A program made the translations under genes and the position numbers. The notes under the pieces were generated by a model. The model was not told the DNA's origin and searched no databases. It saw only the letters and a list, made by a program, of their open reading frames with translations. DNA of 64,000 bases from Mucilaginibacter myungsuensis. Lineage in GTDB: Bacteria; Bacteroidota; Bacteroidia; Sphingobacteriales; Sphingobacteriaceae. The stretch lies in assembly GCF_015222005.1 (NCBI RefSeq), contig NZ_JADFFL010000002.1, positions 124,001-188,000 of the forward strand, written 5' to 3'. Below, piece by piece: positions 16,865 through 24,934 of this stretch (its first letter is position 1; each line of letters opens with the position of its first letter).

Positions 16865-16870
16865 AGGGGT

Positions 16871-16890
16871 AACCCCAACGGGGTTTATTG
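16871..16890 (+). terminator. Probable terminator of the glycosyltransferase gene
   Basis: AACCCC-AAC-GGGGTT forms a perfect 6-bp stem with a 3-nt loop and is followed by a T-rich stretch on the plus strand. It lies between the end of the glycosyltransferase gene and the converging anti-sigma-like gene. Confidence 0.5.
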
Positions 16891-16901
16891 TTCAGTCCCT
16901 A

Positions 16902-18368
16902 CTACTCTTTACTAAACACCACCTTCTGGGTAATAGTAGTCACCTTCCCGCTAACGTCACCCAACCAGGCGGGGCCGCTCTTAATAAGCTCGATCGCTTT
17001 TTTGTCGACGGTTTCATTAATGCCTTTAACGACCTTAAGGTCGCCGAGCCGGCCTTTGGCATCTACGGTGAATGATACGCGCACCGTGCCGCTTGTTGTG
17101 CCGGTGGCTTTTGCTTTCAGGTATTTGTCGTAAGCATCCCAGCCCATTTTAGGGTGAGCGGTTTTAATAACTTCGGTATTCATTTTATCAAAACCGCCAA
17201 CTTTAGCCTGGGCCGCCTTTTCGCTAACCGTTTTTTCGCGATCGCTTAAGCCGGCATGGCTGCTTACCGGCGCGTTGAATTTACCTAAAGAGTTATCCTT
17301 AGCTTCTTTCTTTACCGCGGCCTCTAAGTTAGGGCTCACCGGCGCGCCGAGTTCTTTCATCAGGATGCTGCTTGGTTTAGGGGGGGTGGTCAGGTTCACG
17401 TCTTTTACTTTGCCATCAAGCGCCTGTGGCTGCGCGGCTTTATTGGCAGCAATGCTACTCTCGGTCACCTTGGGTACGCCGGGCAGACTGATCTCGGTTA
17501 CTTTAGTAGTGTCCTTTTGATCTTTCGAAACGTAACCCCTAACAACCATATTCGCATCAGCACGACCGATGTTTCCAACGCTGTTGTTCTTATTACTAAC
17601 TAAACTTGCCGCCAAAATACTATCTGTCGACTTCTTGCCGGCTACGTTGCCATTCTTGTCGACAACATATCCGTTTATGTTTTTCAATATCGAGTCCAGC
17701 TTTCCTTTAGGATATCTTTTATCTGCCGGCACTTGTCTTACATCGGTAATGTAAACCTGTGTATCGGCCTTCCCAACAGCGCCATATGCTTTAGCTTGCG
17801 CCATACGCGCCTTAGCCACTACAGCCGCTATCATCTGCTCTTGCTGAACCTCTGCTGCAAAAGCTTCTGCAACGGCCGGGCTTTGCTGCGCCTCTTTATT
17901 AGGTGCTACCTTATTAGCTAATACCGGTGTGTGTGTTACCTGCTTTTCGGCAGCAATTGCAGCCTCTTTAGCTAAGGTTTTAGATGTGGTGTCTATCGGC
18001 GCAGCCGTACGGTCTTCAGTTGCTGGTGGGGTGATCAGATCCGCCACTTGTTGCTTTTCTACTTCGGCACCTTTTGGCCAAAGGATGTAGCCTATGCTGA
18101 AGAACAGCAACACTGCAGCCGCCGCGGCATAATATCTCCACGGGGTAATGCTACGCACCTTGGCCGGGGCTATGCGCTGCGCCAAACGGGCATCAAGCTC
18201 ATCGAAATTAAAAGCATCAGGACCACCGGCCGACTCAAAGCCTTCCAGTGCGTCCATCAAGAAAGGATCATCCTGTGCCTCACGCTCCAGTTTGTGCATG
18301 GCGCGGGCATCAAGCTCCCCTTCAAGGTACTTTTTAATTTGCGATATGTCTTTCTTACTATCGTCCAC
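16902..18368 (-). CDS. Anti-sigma-like membrane protein with C-terminal TonB-type domain
   Basis: The first 70 residues are a short acidic anti-sigma-like region (ISQIKKYLEGELDARAMHKLE). A single membrane helix follows at residues 78-97. A long low-complexity Ala/Lys-rich periplasmic linker runs to about residue 390. The last 90 residues form a TonB C-terminal-like domain (GTVRVSFTVDAKGRL, VDKKAIELIKSGPAW). The zinc-binding HxxxCxxC of classical anti-sigma factors is absent. The start overlaps the end of the ECF sigma gene by 11 bp, so the two are translationally coupled. It likely holds the sigma factor at the membrane and senses an envelope signal. Confidence 0.8.
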   Translation of the reverse strand: MDDSKKDISQIKKYLEGELDARAMHKLEREAQDDPFLMDALEGFESAGGPDAFNFDELDARLAQRIAPAKVRSITPWRYYAAAAAVLLFFSIGYILWPKGAEVEKQQVADLITPPATEDRTAAPIDTTSKTLAKEAAIAAEKQVTHTPVLANKVAPNKEAQQSPAVAEAFAAEVQQEQMIAAVVAKARMAQAKAYGAVGKADTQVYITDVRQVPADKRYPKGKLDSILKNINGYVVDKNGNVAGKKSTDSILAASLVSNKNNSVGNIGRADANMVVRGYVSKDQKDTTKVTEISLPGVPKVTESSIAANKAAQPQALDGKVKDVNLTTPPKPSSILMKELGAPVSPNLEAAVKKEAKDNSLGKFNAPVSSHAGLSDREKTVSEKAAQAKVGGFDKMNTEVIKTAHPKMGWDAYDKYLKAKATGTTSGTVRVSFTVDAKGRLGDLKVVKGINETVDKKAIELIKSGPAWLGDVSGKVTTITQKVVFSKE

Positions 18369-18930
18369 CGTTCTTTTCCAGGCAAATTTTTAAGTTACGT
18401 TTGCCGTTCTGTATATAGCTTTTCACTTCGTTAAGGGAGTAGCCTGTCTCGTCGGCTATTTCCTTGTAACACTTATCGTTATAGTAGAACATGTCCACAC
18501 TTTGCTTTTGCGCGGCGGGCAGTTTATCCATACAACGCTCAAGCGCCGTTAACGTTTCTTCTTTGTCTTCGGTATCAGGATGCATAATGATGTTATTTTC
18601 CATAACGTCATCCAAATTAATTACATCCATTTTTTTGCCCGACCGTAACTGCATCAAACAATGGTTCCTTGCCAGCACATACAACCACGGGCGAAACTGC
18701 TTGATATCGTGCTTGCCCGCCTTGGTCACCAGTTCCTCAAATATCTGCATTACAGCGTCTTTACACAACTCCTCGTCCTTTAAATATTTAAGGCACACAC
18801 CATAAACCAGGCCCATGTAGGGTTTGTAAAGTTTCCCCAACACGGCCAGATCGCCGCTTTGGCGGTACTGATCAAGCAGGGCAAGGTCGCCCGCTTCGTC
18901 GTGCCGTTTTGTGGATGGGAATACGCTCAT
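18358..18930 (-). CDS. ECF-type RNA polymerase sigma factor
   Basis: The 190-residue protein contains region 2 (LYKPYMGLVYGVCLKYL, then QIFEEL), a short linker and region 4 (KCYKEIADETGYSLNEVKSY helix-turn-helix). There is no region 1 or 3, which is the ECF layout. Its 3' end overlaps the membrane anti-sigma-like gene. It is divergent from the VWA protein gene at 19083, which is a plausible target. No signal or operator is clear in the 150-bp divergent region. Confidence 0.9.
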   Translation of the reverse strand: MSVFPSTKRHDEAGDLALLDQYRQSGDLAVLGKLYKPYMGLVYGVCLKYLKDEELCKDAVMQIFEELVTKAGKHDIKQFRPWLYVLARNHCLMQLRSGKKMDVINLDDVMENNIIMHPDTEDKEETLTALERCMDKLPAAQKQSVDMFYYNDKCYKEIADETGYSLNEVKSYIQNGKRNLKICLEKNGGR

Positions 18931-19082
18931 TTAACAGGGCTCAAAATAAAAGTTTAAAATGGTTTATGGAAATGGCGTTTTGGCTGCATCATGAGGGTAT
19001 AGAATCTGAAAAATAAATTTTTCACCGCCGTATGGAAACCGGATCCCCACGGCATCCTAACCACATAAAACCAATAAGCGTT

Positions 19083-21086
19083 ATGAAAAAGATCTTATTA
19101 CTACTGATGACCATACTTGCCTCAGTTGCAAGTTTCGGCCAATCGACCGGCAATAAAAAACCCGCCGAACAATATACCCTGACCGGAACAGTGACCGATG
19201 CCATCGCAAAATTTCCGCTGCCCGGAGCTACTGTCTCATTGCATGGCAGAGCCATTACCGCTACCAACATGGATGGTAAATACAGTATTATGGTTAAACC
19301 CGGCGATACATTGTCCTTTATGTCATTAGGCTACGCACAGCGGTTTTATAAGCTTAAACCCGGCCAAAAGATATTAGATGTTACTTTGATGGAGGGCAAC
19401 AACGCCGCCTTGAAAGATGTGGTGATCCGCGGCTATGTCCGCCGCACCCGCGAACAAACTACGGGCGCATCTACCATTATCACCGCCCCCGAGGTGAGCA
19501 ACAACAAGGTTGCCAACGTTGAGCAGTTGTTGCAAGGAAAAGTAGCCGGGCTTAACATACAGAACGCTAATAGCGCGAAGGCGGCGCCAGTAAACTACGG
19601 CAATGCGGACAGAAATACTTTAACGCCGTTGCCTGATAGGCGGGAAACTAATGAGGCTTACGGCAAGGTTACCGACAATAAATTTTTACAACCCACCGAT
19701 CAGCCGCTATCTACCTTCTCGGTAGATGTGGACAAGGCATCGTACACCAATATTCGCCGCTATATTAACGCGGGGCAACTCCCTCCTAAAGATGCCGTGC
19801 GCATTGAGGAGATGATCAATTATTTTAAATATCAACTACCTGAACCGAAAGGCAACGAGCCGGTGGCCATAGCCACCGCGCTTGCAGCCGCCCCCTGGGC
19901 GCCAACGCACCGACTGCTACGCATTGGTCTGAAAGCGCGCGAGATCCCGACCGACAAATTACCCGCAAGTAACCTGGTATTCCTGATCGATGTATCGGGA
20001 TCGATGGAGGACAGTAATAAACTGCCGCTGGTAAAAGAATCGATGAAGATGCTGGTAGAGCAACTGCGCGAGCAGGACCGCGTAGCCATTGTGGTGTACG
20101 CCGGCAGCGCCGGACTGGTTCTGCCATCAACCCCGGGCGATCAAAAGCAGACCATTATTGATGCCCTTGATAAACTGAGCGCGGGCGGATCCACAGCCGG
20201 TGGCGCGGGTATTAAACTTGCCTACAAAGTAGCCCGCGATAATTTTAAGAAAGGCGGCAACAACCGCGTAGTAATGGCAACCGACGGCGACTTTAACGTT
20301 GGCGCCAGCAGCGACAAAAGCATGGAAGAGCTGATCACCATAGAGCGCGCCAGCGGCGTGGCCCTATCGGTTTTAGGTTACGGCATGGGTAATTACAAGG
20401 ACAAAAAGATGGAGATACTGGCCGATAAAGGCGACGGTAACTATGCCTACATCGACAATATGGACGAGGCCCGCCGTGCCTTGGTGAGCGAGTTCGGCGG
20501 CACTATGTTTACGGTAGCCAAGGATGTGAAATTGCAGATCGAGTTCAACCCGGCCAAGGTGCAGGCATACCGGTTGATCGGTTACGAGAACCGCCTGCTG
20601 GCCAAGGAGGATTTTAATAATGATAAAAAAGATGCCGGCGATATGGGATCAGGCCATACGGTGACGGCTTTGTACGAGATCATCCCGGCGGGTATTAAAG
20701 ACGACTATGCGGGCAGTGTAGATCCGTTGAAATATCAAAAGGTAGAAGAAAAAGCCCCGGCTAAGTCAACGTCTGACGAAATGCTGACCATCAAATTCCG
20801 CTACAAGCAACCGGAGAGTTTGAGCAGCAAACTGCAACAGGTAACCGTTAACGATGACCCTAAAGACTTTGATAAACAATCGGCCGATTTCCGTTTCGCC
20901 GCCGCCGTGGCCGAGGTTGGTATGCTGCTCCGCGACTCGGAGTTTAAAGGACAGGCCACCTATGATCAGGCCATAAAGATAGCCGAAAAAGCTAAGGCTA
21001 ACGACGAGGAAGGCTACCGCTCGGAGTTTATCCGTATGGTAAAAACAGCCCGCTCATTAAGCAAAAGCGAACTGGCACAGAAATAA
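19083..21086 (+). CDS. VWA-domain lipoprotein-like YfbK-type protein with carboxypeptidase-regulatory and TonB-plug-like N-terminus
   Basis: The start at 19083 gives a signal peptide (MKKILLLLMTIL) ending near SFGQ; an in-frame ATG at 19032 would bury it. Domains in order are: carboxypeptidase-regulatory-like (about 35-115); a short stretch resembling a TonB-receptor plug start (VEQLLQGKVAGLNI, about 145-160); a YfbK-type N-terminal region; and a von Willebrand A domain with the MIDAS motif DVSGS near residue 302 and TDGDF later. A C-terminal YfbK-family domain closes the 667 residues. The location is periplasm or outer membrane. It is divergent from the ECF sigma gene. Confidence 0.88.
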   Translation: MKKILLLLMTILASVASFGQSTGNKKPAEQYTLTGTVTDAIAKFPLPGATVSLHGRAITATNMDGKYSIMVKPGDTLSFMSLGYAQRFYKLKPGQKILDVTLMEGNNAALKDVVIRGYVRRTREQTTGASTIITAPEVSNNKVANVEQLLQGKVAGLNIQNANSAKAAPVNYGNADRNTLTPLPDRRETNEAYGKVTDNKFLQPTDQPLSTFSVDVDKASYTNIRRYINAGQLPPKDAVRIEEMINYFKYQLPEPKGNEPVAIATALAAAPWAPTHRLLRIGLKAREIPTDKLPASNLVFLIDVSGSMEDSNKLPLVKESMKMLVEQLREQDRVAIVVYAGSAGLVLPSTPGDQKQTIIDALDKLSAGGSTAGGAGIKLAYKVARDNFKKGGNNRVVMATDGDFNVGASSDKSMEELITIERASGVALSVLGYGMGNYKDKKMEILADKGDGNYAYIDNMDEARRALVSEFGGTMFTVAKDVKLQIEFNPAKVQAYRLIGYENRLLAKEDFNNDKKDAGDMGSGHTVTALYEIIPAGIKDDYAGSVDPLKYQKVEEKAPAKSTSDEMLTIKFRYKQPESLSSKLQQVTVNDDPKDFDKQSADFRFAAAVAEVGMLLRDSEFKGQATYDQAIKIAEKAKANDEEGYRSEFIRMVKTARSLSKSELAQK

Positions 21087-21115
21087 GTTTTTTGAGGTGT
21101 TTTGATGTAGAGTGG

Positions 21116-21145
21116 GCCCGGTACGCGAAAACTGCCGGGCTTTTT
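21116..21145 (+). terminator. Rho-independent terminator of the VWA gene
   Basis: GCCCGG (21116-21121) pairs with CCGGGC (21135-21140), followed by five T. It lies 30 bp past the stop codon. Confidence 0.85.
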
Positions 21146-21670
21146 GTAGTATTTACTCTCACTTCCGCGTCGTTCGTGTTCACGGTGAACACGAGGCACC
21201 CGAGAGGCTTAACTTACTGACCATCAGTACCAATTTTTTTTGTCGTGAACAAGTCGCCATGAACAACTTTTATAAACTCCTACAAAACAACACCTTAGCT
21301 CGCCAAAACGAAAAATTTGCCGTGAACGATCATGAACAAGGTCGTCTGCATGAATATTTTGTCGCCCGATATCGCTATTCACGGTTGATCTTGAAGGTGA
21401 AATGACAAGCTCAGGACTCCCCGCTTGAGCGGGGAAGCACTGAACGAACCTGAAGCAGCACCTCTCATAGGGGTGTGTCCTTTCACCGCCCTCAATTTGC
21501 AAACGGAGGACACACCCCTGCCCCCGCTCGAGCGGGGAAGCGAGACTTTAAGGTATTTCCGGCAACCTTGTTATCCGACCCTTGCCGCAGAAACACACCC
21601 CTATCAATGCTCCTGCAAATTGCGTTGTTTGTGGTTACCCTCTCGAGAGGGGAGACCACAGACCGTAGTT
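21146..21670. repeat. Gene-free region of nested palindromes
   Basis: No gene is supported here. Visible palindromes are CGTGTTCAC/GTGAACACG around 21174-21192, CCCCGCT/AGCGGGG at 21419-21434, and AGGGGTGTGTCCT (21469-21481) with its inverse at 21507-21519. Two more are the perfect CCCCGCTCGAGCGGGG at 21522-21537 and CCCTCTCGAGAGGG at 21638-21651. The text CCTGCAAATTGC near 21612 also occurs in the repeats at 133 and 32198. It looks like a scrap heap of short repeat elements beside an accessory island. Confidence 0.6.
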
Positions 21671-21967
21671 TTACCACGGACAAAAACAGGGGTGTGTTGT
21701 GAGGCCAACGCCTACCTCCTCCTCTGTCAACTCCAAACTCTCAAACTCGTGAAAGCCGTGATCCAACTCCTCATCCCAGGGGTGGGTATGCAGATCCGGC
21801 ACCTGCCACTCCCCGGCGTAGAACCATTGGCCATCGATCAGTTTGGAGCGGATGCGGGCCTCCAACTCTTGCAGACTTAAATGATCCGGATCAGCAAACA
21901 TTACCGAGCCGAAAGTTTTATAATTGCCGGCATCGCGGTAGAGGTAGTTGAATTTGATGTTGGGCAT
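21671..21967 (-). CDS. Hypothetical protein, N-terminus related to upstream neighbour
   Basis: The 98-residue protein begins MPNIKFNYLYRDAGNYKTFG, matching the pattern of the adjacent larger protein (MRNYKLNYIYIDAQNIKRFG). The rest is acidic with HTHPWDEELDHG. The last residues (THPCFCPW) are encoded by the flanking AGGGGTGTGT repeat, so the natural C-terminus may have been replaced. No family or catalytic motif is recognised. It lies 4 bp downstream of its neighbour in one transcript. Confidence 0.65.
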   Translation of the reverse strand: MPNIKFNYLYRDAGNYKTFGSVMFADPDHLSLQELEARIRSKLIDGQWFYAGEWQVPDLHTHPWDEELDHGFHEFESLELTEEEVGVGLTTHPCFCPW

Positions 21968-21971
21968 GGCG

Positions 21972-22538
21972 TTAGGTTAGAAGAATGTTGAAGCTTTCGC
22001 TTTCCGACCAACGAACGGACGTATTAAAGAATAAGTACTCCGCAAATGGCTCAGGCCAAAAGAAGTCTGGGTTAAGTCCGTCGCTTGTCTGCTTGAAAAT
22101 GGCGTGATGCTCTATCCCATTAAACGTACCGGTCCAAACCTCGCTCTCACAAAAGCCGCTCCCTAAAGCCAAGAGGAAGCGCTTCCACTTATAGTTATAA
22201 ATGAAGTGTTCATAGTCACGTCCAAGACCGAGTGGATCCTCCTCTTTTAATAGCCTGCACAATTCTACTGAGGTTAACTCGTAACGAGGTTGGATCATAC
22301 TTATCGCGGCTTCAAATAGCTCCGGAAACTTAGAGTCGACCATCATTAGGTTAAGACGCAGTTTGGAAGAGATCTCTGCCCCTACAGTCGAAAATAATAC
22401 GGCGGAGCTTTTACCTGATACTATCCGCTCTTTTACCCCTTCAATGTACCGCGCATCATTTTCTGAAAGGTGGAGCACGCCAAAACGTTTGATGTTTTGG
22501 GCATCGATGTAGATGTAATTCAGCTTGTAGTTGCGCAT
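21972..22538 (-). CDS. Hypothetical protein divergent from the controller-like regulator
   Basis: This 188-residue cytoplasmic-looking protein is of unknown function. Its first 20 residues share the (K)LNYIYIDAxNxKxFG pattern with the gene just downstream, which suggests duplication of an N-terminal module. The remainder is mixed alpha/beta without motifs I know. It is divergently transcribed from the HTH gene at 22651, and the C-box-like operator lies in the shared 112-bp gap. The operator could therefore affect both directions. Confidence 0.65.
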   Translation of the reverse strand: MRNYKLNYIYIDAQNIKRFGVLHLSENDARYIEGVKERIVSGKSSAVLFSTVGAEISSKLRLNLMMVDSKFPELFEAAISMIQPRYELTSVELCRLLKEEDPLGLGRDYEHFIYNYKWKRFLLALGSGFCESEVWTGTFNGIEHHAIFKQTSDGLNPDFFWPEPFAEYLFFNTSVRWSESESFNILLT

Positions 22539-22598
22539 AATGCAAAGCTACCTTGGGCGGGAAGTTTTGTCAATCGGATATAAGTGAACTTTTATTAA

Positions 22599-22633
22599 AT
22601 GACACTTATAGTCCGTTGACTTATAGTCGACAT
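22599..22633. promoter_or_regulatory. C-box-like duplicated operator
   Basis: Two identical ACTTATAGTC half-operators lie at 22604-22613 and 22619-22628, 15 bp centre to centre, with CGTTG between. The 35-bp segment is bounded by ATG and CAT, giving overall dyad symmetry. This is the layout of operators bound by controller proteins of type II restriction-modification systems (GACTnnnAGTC repeats). It ends 17 bp before the ATG of the HTH gene, so it probably serves autoregulation. Confidence 0.75.
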
Positions 22634-22650
22634 TAAGCCAACTTGCTCAC

Positions 22651-22872
22651 ATGAGTATCAAGGTCAAAGTTGGCCAACGAATAAGGGAACTACGTAACGA
22701 GTTAGGTATTTCTCAAGAGGCTTTGGCTAACAAGGCCGAAATTGATAGAACCTACGTAACTGATGTCGAAAACGGCCGACGAAATATCTCTATTGAGAAC
22801 CTGGAAAAGCTTATAGACGCTTTACAGGTACAGTTAAAGGATTTTTTTGACGCTCCTAATTTTATAAAATAA
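22651..22872 (+). CDS. Controller-type (C protein-like) XRE helix-turn-helix regulator
   Basis: The 73-residue protein is almost entirely one XRE domain: helices 2-3 (SQEALANKAEIDRTYVTDVE) make the helix-turn-helix. The pattern RTYVxxVENGRRNISIENLEKL is very close to controller proteins of restriction-modification systems in size and sequence. It follows a C-box-like operator by 17 bp and ends in TAATG, overlapping the next gene by one base. It is thus likely an autoregulator that times expression of the nuclease-helicase downstream, as C proteins do for endonucleases. No methyltransferase gene is present nearby. Confidence 0.85.
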   Translation: MSIKVKVGQRIRELRNELGISQEALANKAEIDRTYVTDVENGRRNISIENLEKLIDALQVQLKDFFDAPNFIK

Positions 22873-24860
22873 TGGGAGCCTATTATTCAAATTCCTTGGC
22901 AGGTTTTCTTAAAGACGATACGCTCAAGATATCGGGCACACTCACGCATGGAGCCGGTCTTTCTGGCTTCTATCAGCAAAAGCATACTCAGACCCTTTCC
23001 TGGGGAGACGCTATCAATACGTTAAAAACAGCATTTGATCAGATCATTGCCGAAGTCGATGGTGCAGAGCAATGGGGCATAATGCTTGAGTATCCAATCG
23101 CAAGGCGGCAGAAAAGGGTCGATGCGGTGATACTCGCTGGCGATTTAGTTATCGTATTAGAATTCAAAGTCGGCAAAGCTGACTATACAAATGCTGACAA
23201 AGAACAAGTGCTCGACTACTGTTTGGATCTTAGAGATTTCCATTTCGAATCAAAAGACAAGATCCTTGTTCCCGTTCTGTTAGCCACAGAAGGTAAAAAC
23301 ATCAGCAACGAATTTTCAAGAACAGAAGACCAAGTTCAGAATATCATATTTAGCAACGCAGCCGACCTTGCTTTTAATTTATTCAAGATCTTTGCGGTGT
23401 ACCAAACAGGTAATGCGCAGATCGATACGAAAAGATGGGACGATAGCGACTACTCGCCAACACCAACTATTGTAGAGGCAGCAAGGTCGCTATATGCAGG
23501 CAAAGAAGTAGTAGAGATATCTCGCTCACATGCTCGTGGCAAAAACCTCACCAAGACCTCTAACGCTGTCGTGACAGCGATCAAGCAAGCAAAAGCCGAC
23601 GGTCAAAAGATAATTTGCTTTATTACTGGAGTGCCTGGTGCTGGTAAAACTTTAGCAGGTTTGAATATCGCACATGACGCAAGTGTTCAACAGGACGGCC
23701 GCTCTTTAGCAACATTTATTTCTGGTAATGCTCCTCTGATCAAGGTGCTCAAAAAAGCGCTGTCAAATGATGCCCATAAGCGTAGGTTTGATAAAACGGC
23801 CAAACAGAAAGAGTCCGATAGGATAATTTCATTTGTAGAAAATGCGCACGGATTTTTGGAGTTATACTTTGCCAACAAAGCCAAGGTGCCAAATAACAAA
23901 ATTGTGATCTTTGACGAAGCGCAAAGGGCTTGGGATGCAAAACACTCTGAACAAAAATTCAAGCGTCCTCATTCAGAAGCTGAAATGATGTTCGAGATCA
24001 TGGATCGCCATAAAGATTGGGCTGTTATCGTCGCATTGATAGGCGGAGGGCAAGAGATCAATAAGGGCGAGGCCGGCTTACCTGAATGGGGTAAGGTCAT
24101 CCAAGAAAAATACAGTGATTGGAAAGTTTATATATCTCCGCAATTAAAAGTTGGCCATCATAGTACTGGCGATCTGACCTTGTTTACCGAAGAGCCAGAA
24201 AACCTATCTATCGTTGAGGACAGCAATTTACACCTGGATGTCTCGATAAGATCTTATAAAGCTGAGAAGCTATCTCAATGGGTGAGCTTTGTATTAAATA
24301 ATGAGGCCGAACAGGCAAAGTCATTGTTTAAAGAACACCTATCAAAATATCAAATTCGGCTAACAAGAGACTTGGATCAAGCAAAAGATTGGCTGAGGTC
24401 TAAATGTAAAGGCACTCGGCGCATGGGCTTGGTCGCTACTTCCGGAGCGAGACGATTATTGCCCTACGGCTTTGACATCCGTCAGCCATTAGAAGAAGCA
24501 GAATGGTTTTTGAATGACCGCAACGACGTTCGGTCGTCCTACTTCTTAGAACTTGCCGCCACTGAATATCGGATACAAGGTTTGGAATTAGATTGGGTAG
24601 GTGTTTGTTGGGATCTCGACCTAAGAAGAAAAGCAGGCCGTTGGAGTTTCAATTCTTTTAGTGGGACAAAATGGCAAGATGTTAAGAGTGCCGAGAAGCA
24701 GCAATTCTACATCAATAAATATAGAGTGTTACTCACTCGAGCCAGAGAAGGTATGGTCATATTTATTCCACCGGGAGACATAAATGATCAAACTCGTCCA
24801 CCCGCAGTTTACGATGCTGTTGCGAACTATCTTATTTCTTGCGGAGTGCAGCCACTTTAA
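22872..24860 (+). CDS. PD-(D/E)XK nuclease-like / Schlafen-group-3 (DUF2075) helicase fusion, candidate defence effector
   Basis: The 662-residue protein has two parts. Residues about 65-140 look like a PD-(D/E)XK nuclease core: Asp84, then Glu97-x-Lys99 in IVLEFKVG, then Gln112 in EQVLDY. From about 245 it is a DUF2075 helicase-like ATPase with Walker A GVPGAGKT (253-260), Walker B IVIFDEA (344-350), a GGGQE motif (391-395), a motif V-like RIQGLE and a motif VI-like YRVLLTRAREG (617-627). No signal or membrane segment is seen. The ATG overlaps the stop of the controller gene. Codon usage looks more AT-rich than the neighbours. By architecture it is a nucleic-acid-degrading immunity protein; the target is unknown. 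Confidence 0.8.
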   Translation: MGAYYSNSLAGFLKDDTLKISGTLTHGAGLSGFYQQKHTQTLSWGDAINTLKTAFDQIIAEVDGAEQWGIMLEYPIARRQKRVDAVILAGDLVIVLEFKVGKADYTNADKEQVLDYCLDLRDFHFESKDKILVPVLLATEGKNISNEFSRTEDQVQNIIFSNAADLAFNLFKIFAVYQTGNAQIDTKRWDDSDYSPTPTIVEAARSLYAGKEVVEISRSHARGKNLTKTSNAVVTAIKQAKADGQKIICFITGVPGAGKTLAGLNIAHDASVQQDGRSLATFISGNAPLIKVLKKALSNDAHKRRFDKTAKQKESDRIISFVENAHGFLELYFANKAKVPNNKIVIFDEAQRAWDAKHSEQKFKRPHSEAEMMFEIMDRHKDWAVIVALIGGGQEINKGEAGLPEWGKVIQEKYSDWKVYISPQLKVGHHSTGDLTLFTEEPENLSIVEDSNLHLDVSIRSYKAEKLSQWVSFVLNNEAEQAKSLFKEHLSKYQIRLTRDLDQAKDWLRSKCKGTRRMGLVATSGARRLLPYGFDIRQPLEEAEWFLNDRNDVRSSYFLELAATEYRIQGLELDWVGVCWDLDLRRKAGRWSFNSFSGTKWQDVKSAEKQQFYINKYRVLLTRAREGMVIFIPPGDINDQTRPPAVYDAVANYLISCGVQPL

Positions 24861-24887
24861 GCTACCCTCTCCCCTTTGTTCCAAAAA

Positions 24888-24914
24888 AAATGCCCGACTC
24901 ATCGCCGGGCATTT
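24888..24914. terminator. Bidirectional terminator between converging genes
   Basis: AAATGCCCG (24888-24896) pairs with CGGGCATTT (24906-24914). A-rich and T-rich flanks are present on the two sides. It separates the nuclease-helicase gene from the converging M28 peptidase gene. Confidence 0.8.
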
Positions 24915-24934
24915 CTATAAATATCATGTAATTC

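Noticed and set aside
21425-21880. Open frame of 151 codons on the plus strand
   Set aside because: It runs through palindromic repeat DNA and antisense to the 98-residue gene, and shows no domain.
21146-24934. Complete restriction-modification system
   Set aside because: A controller-like protein and C-box are present, but no methyltransferase motifs (such as NPPY or PCQ-type) were seen in any frame of the neighbouring genes.
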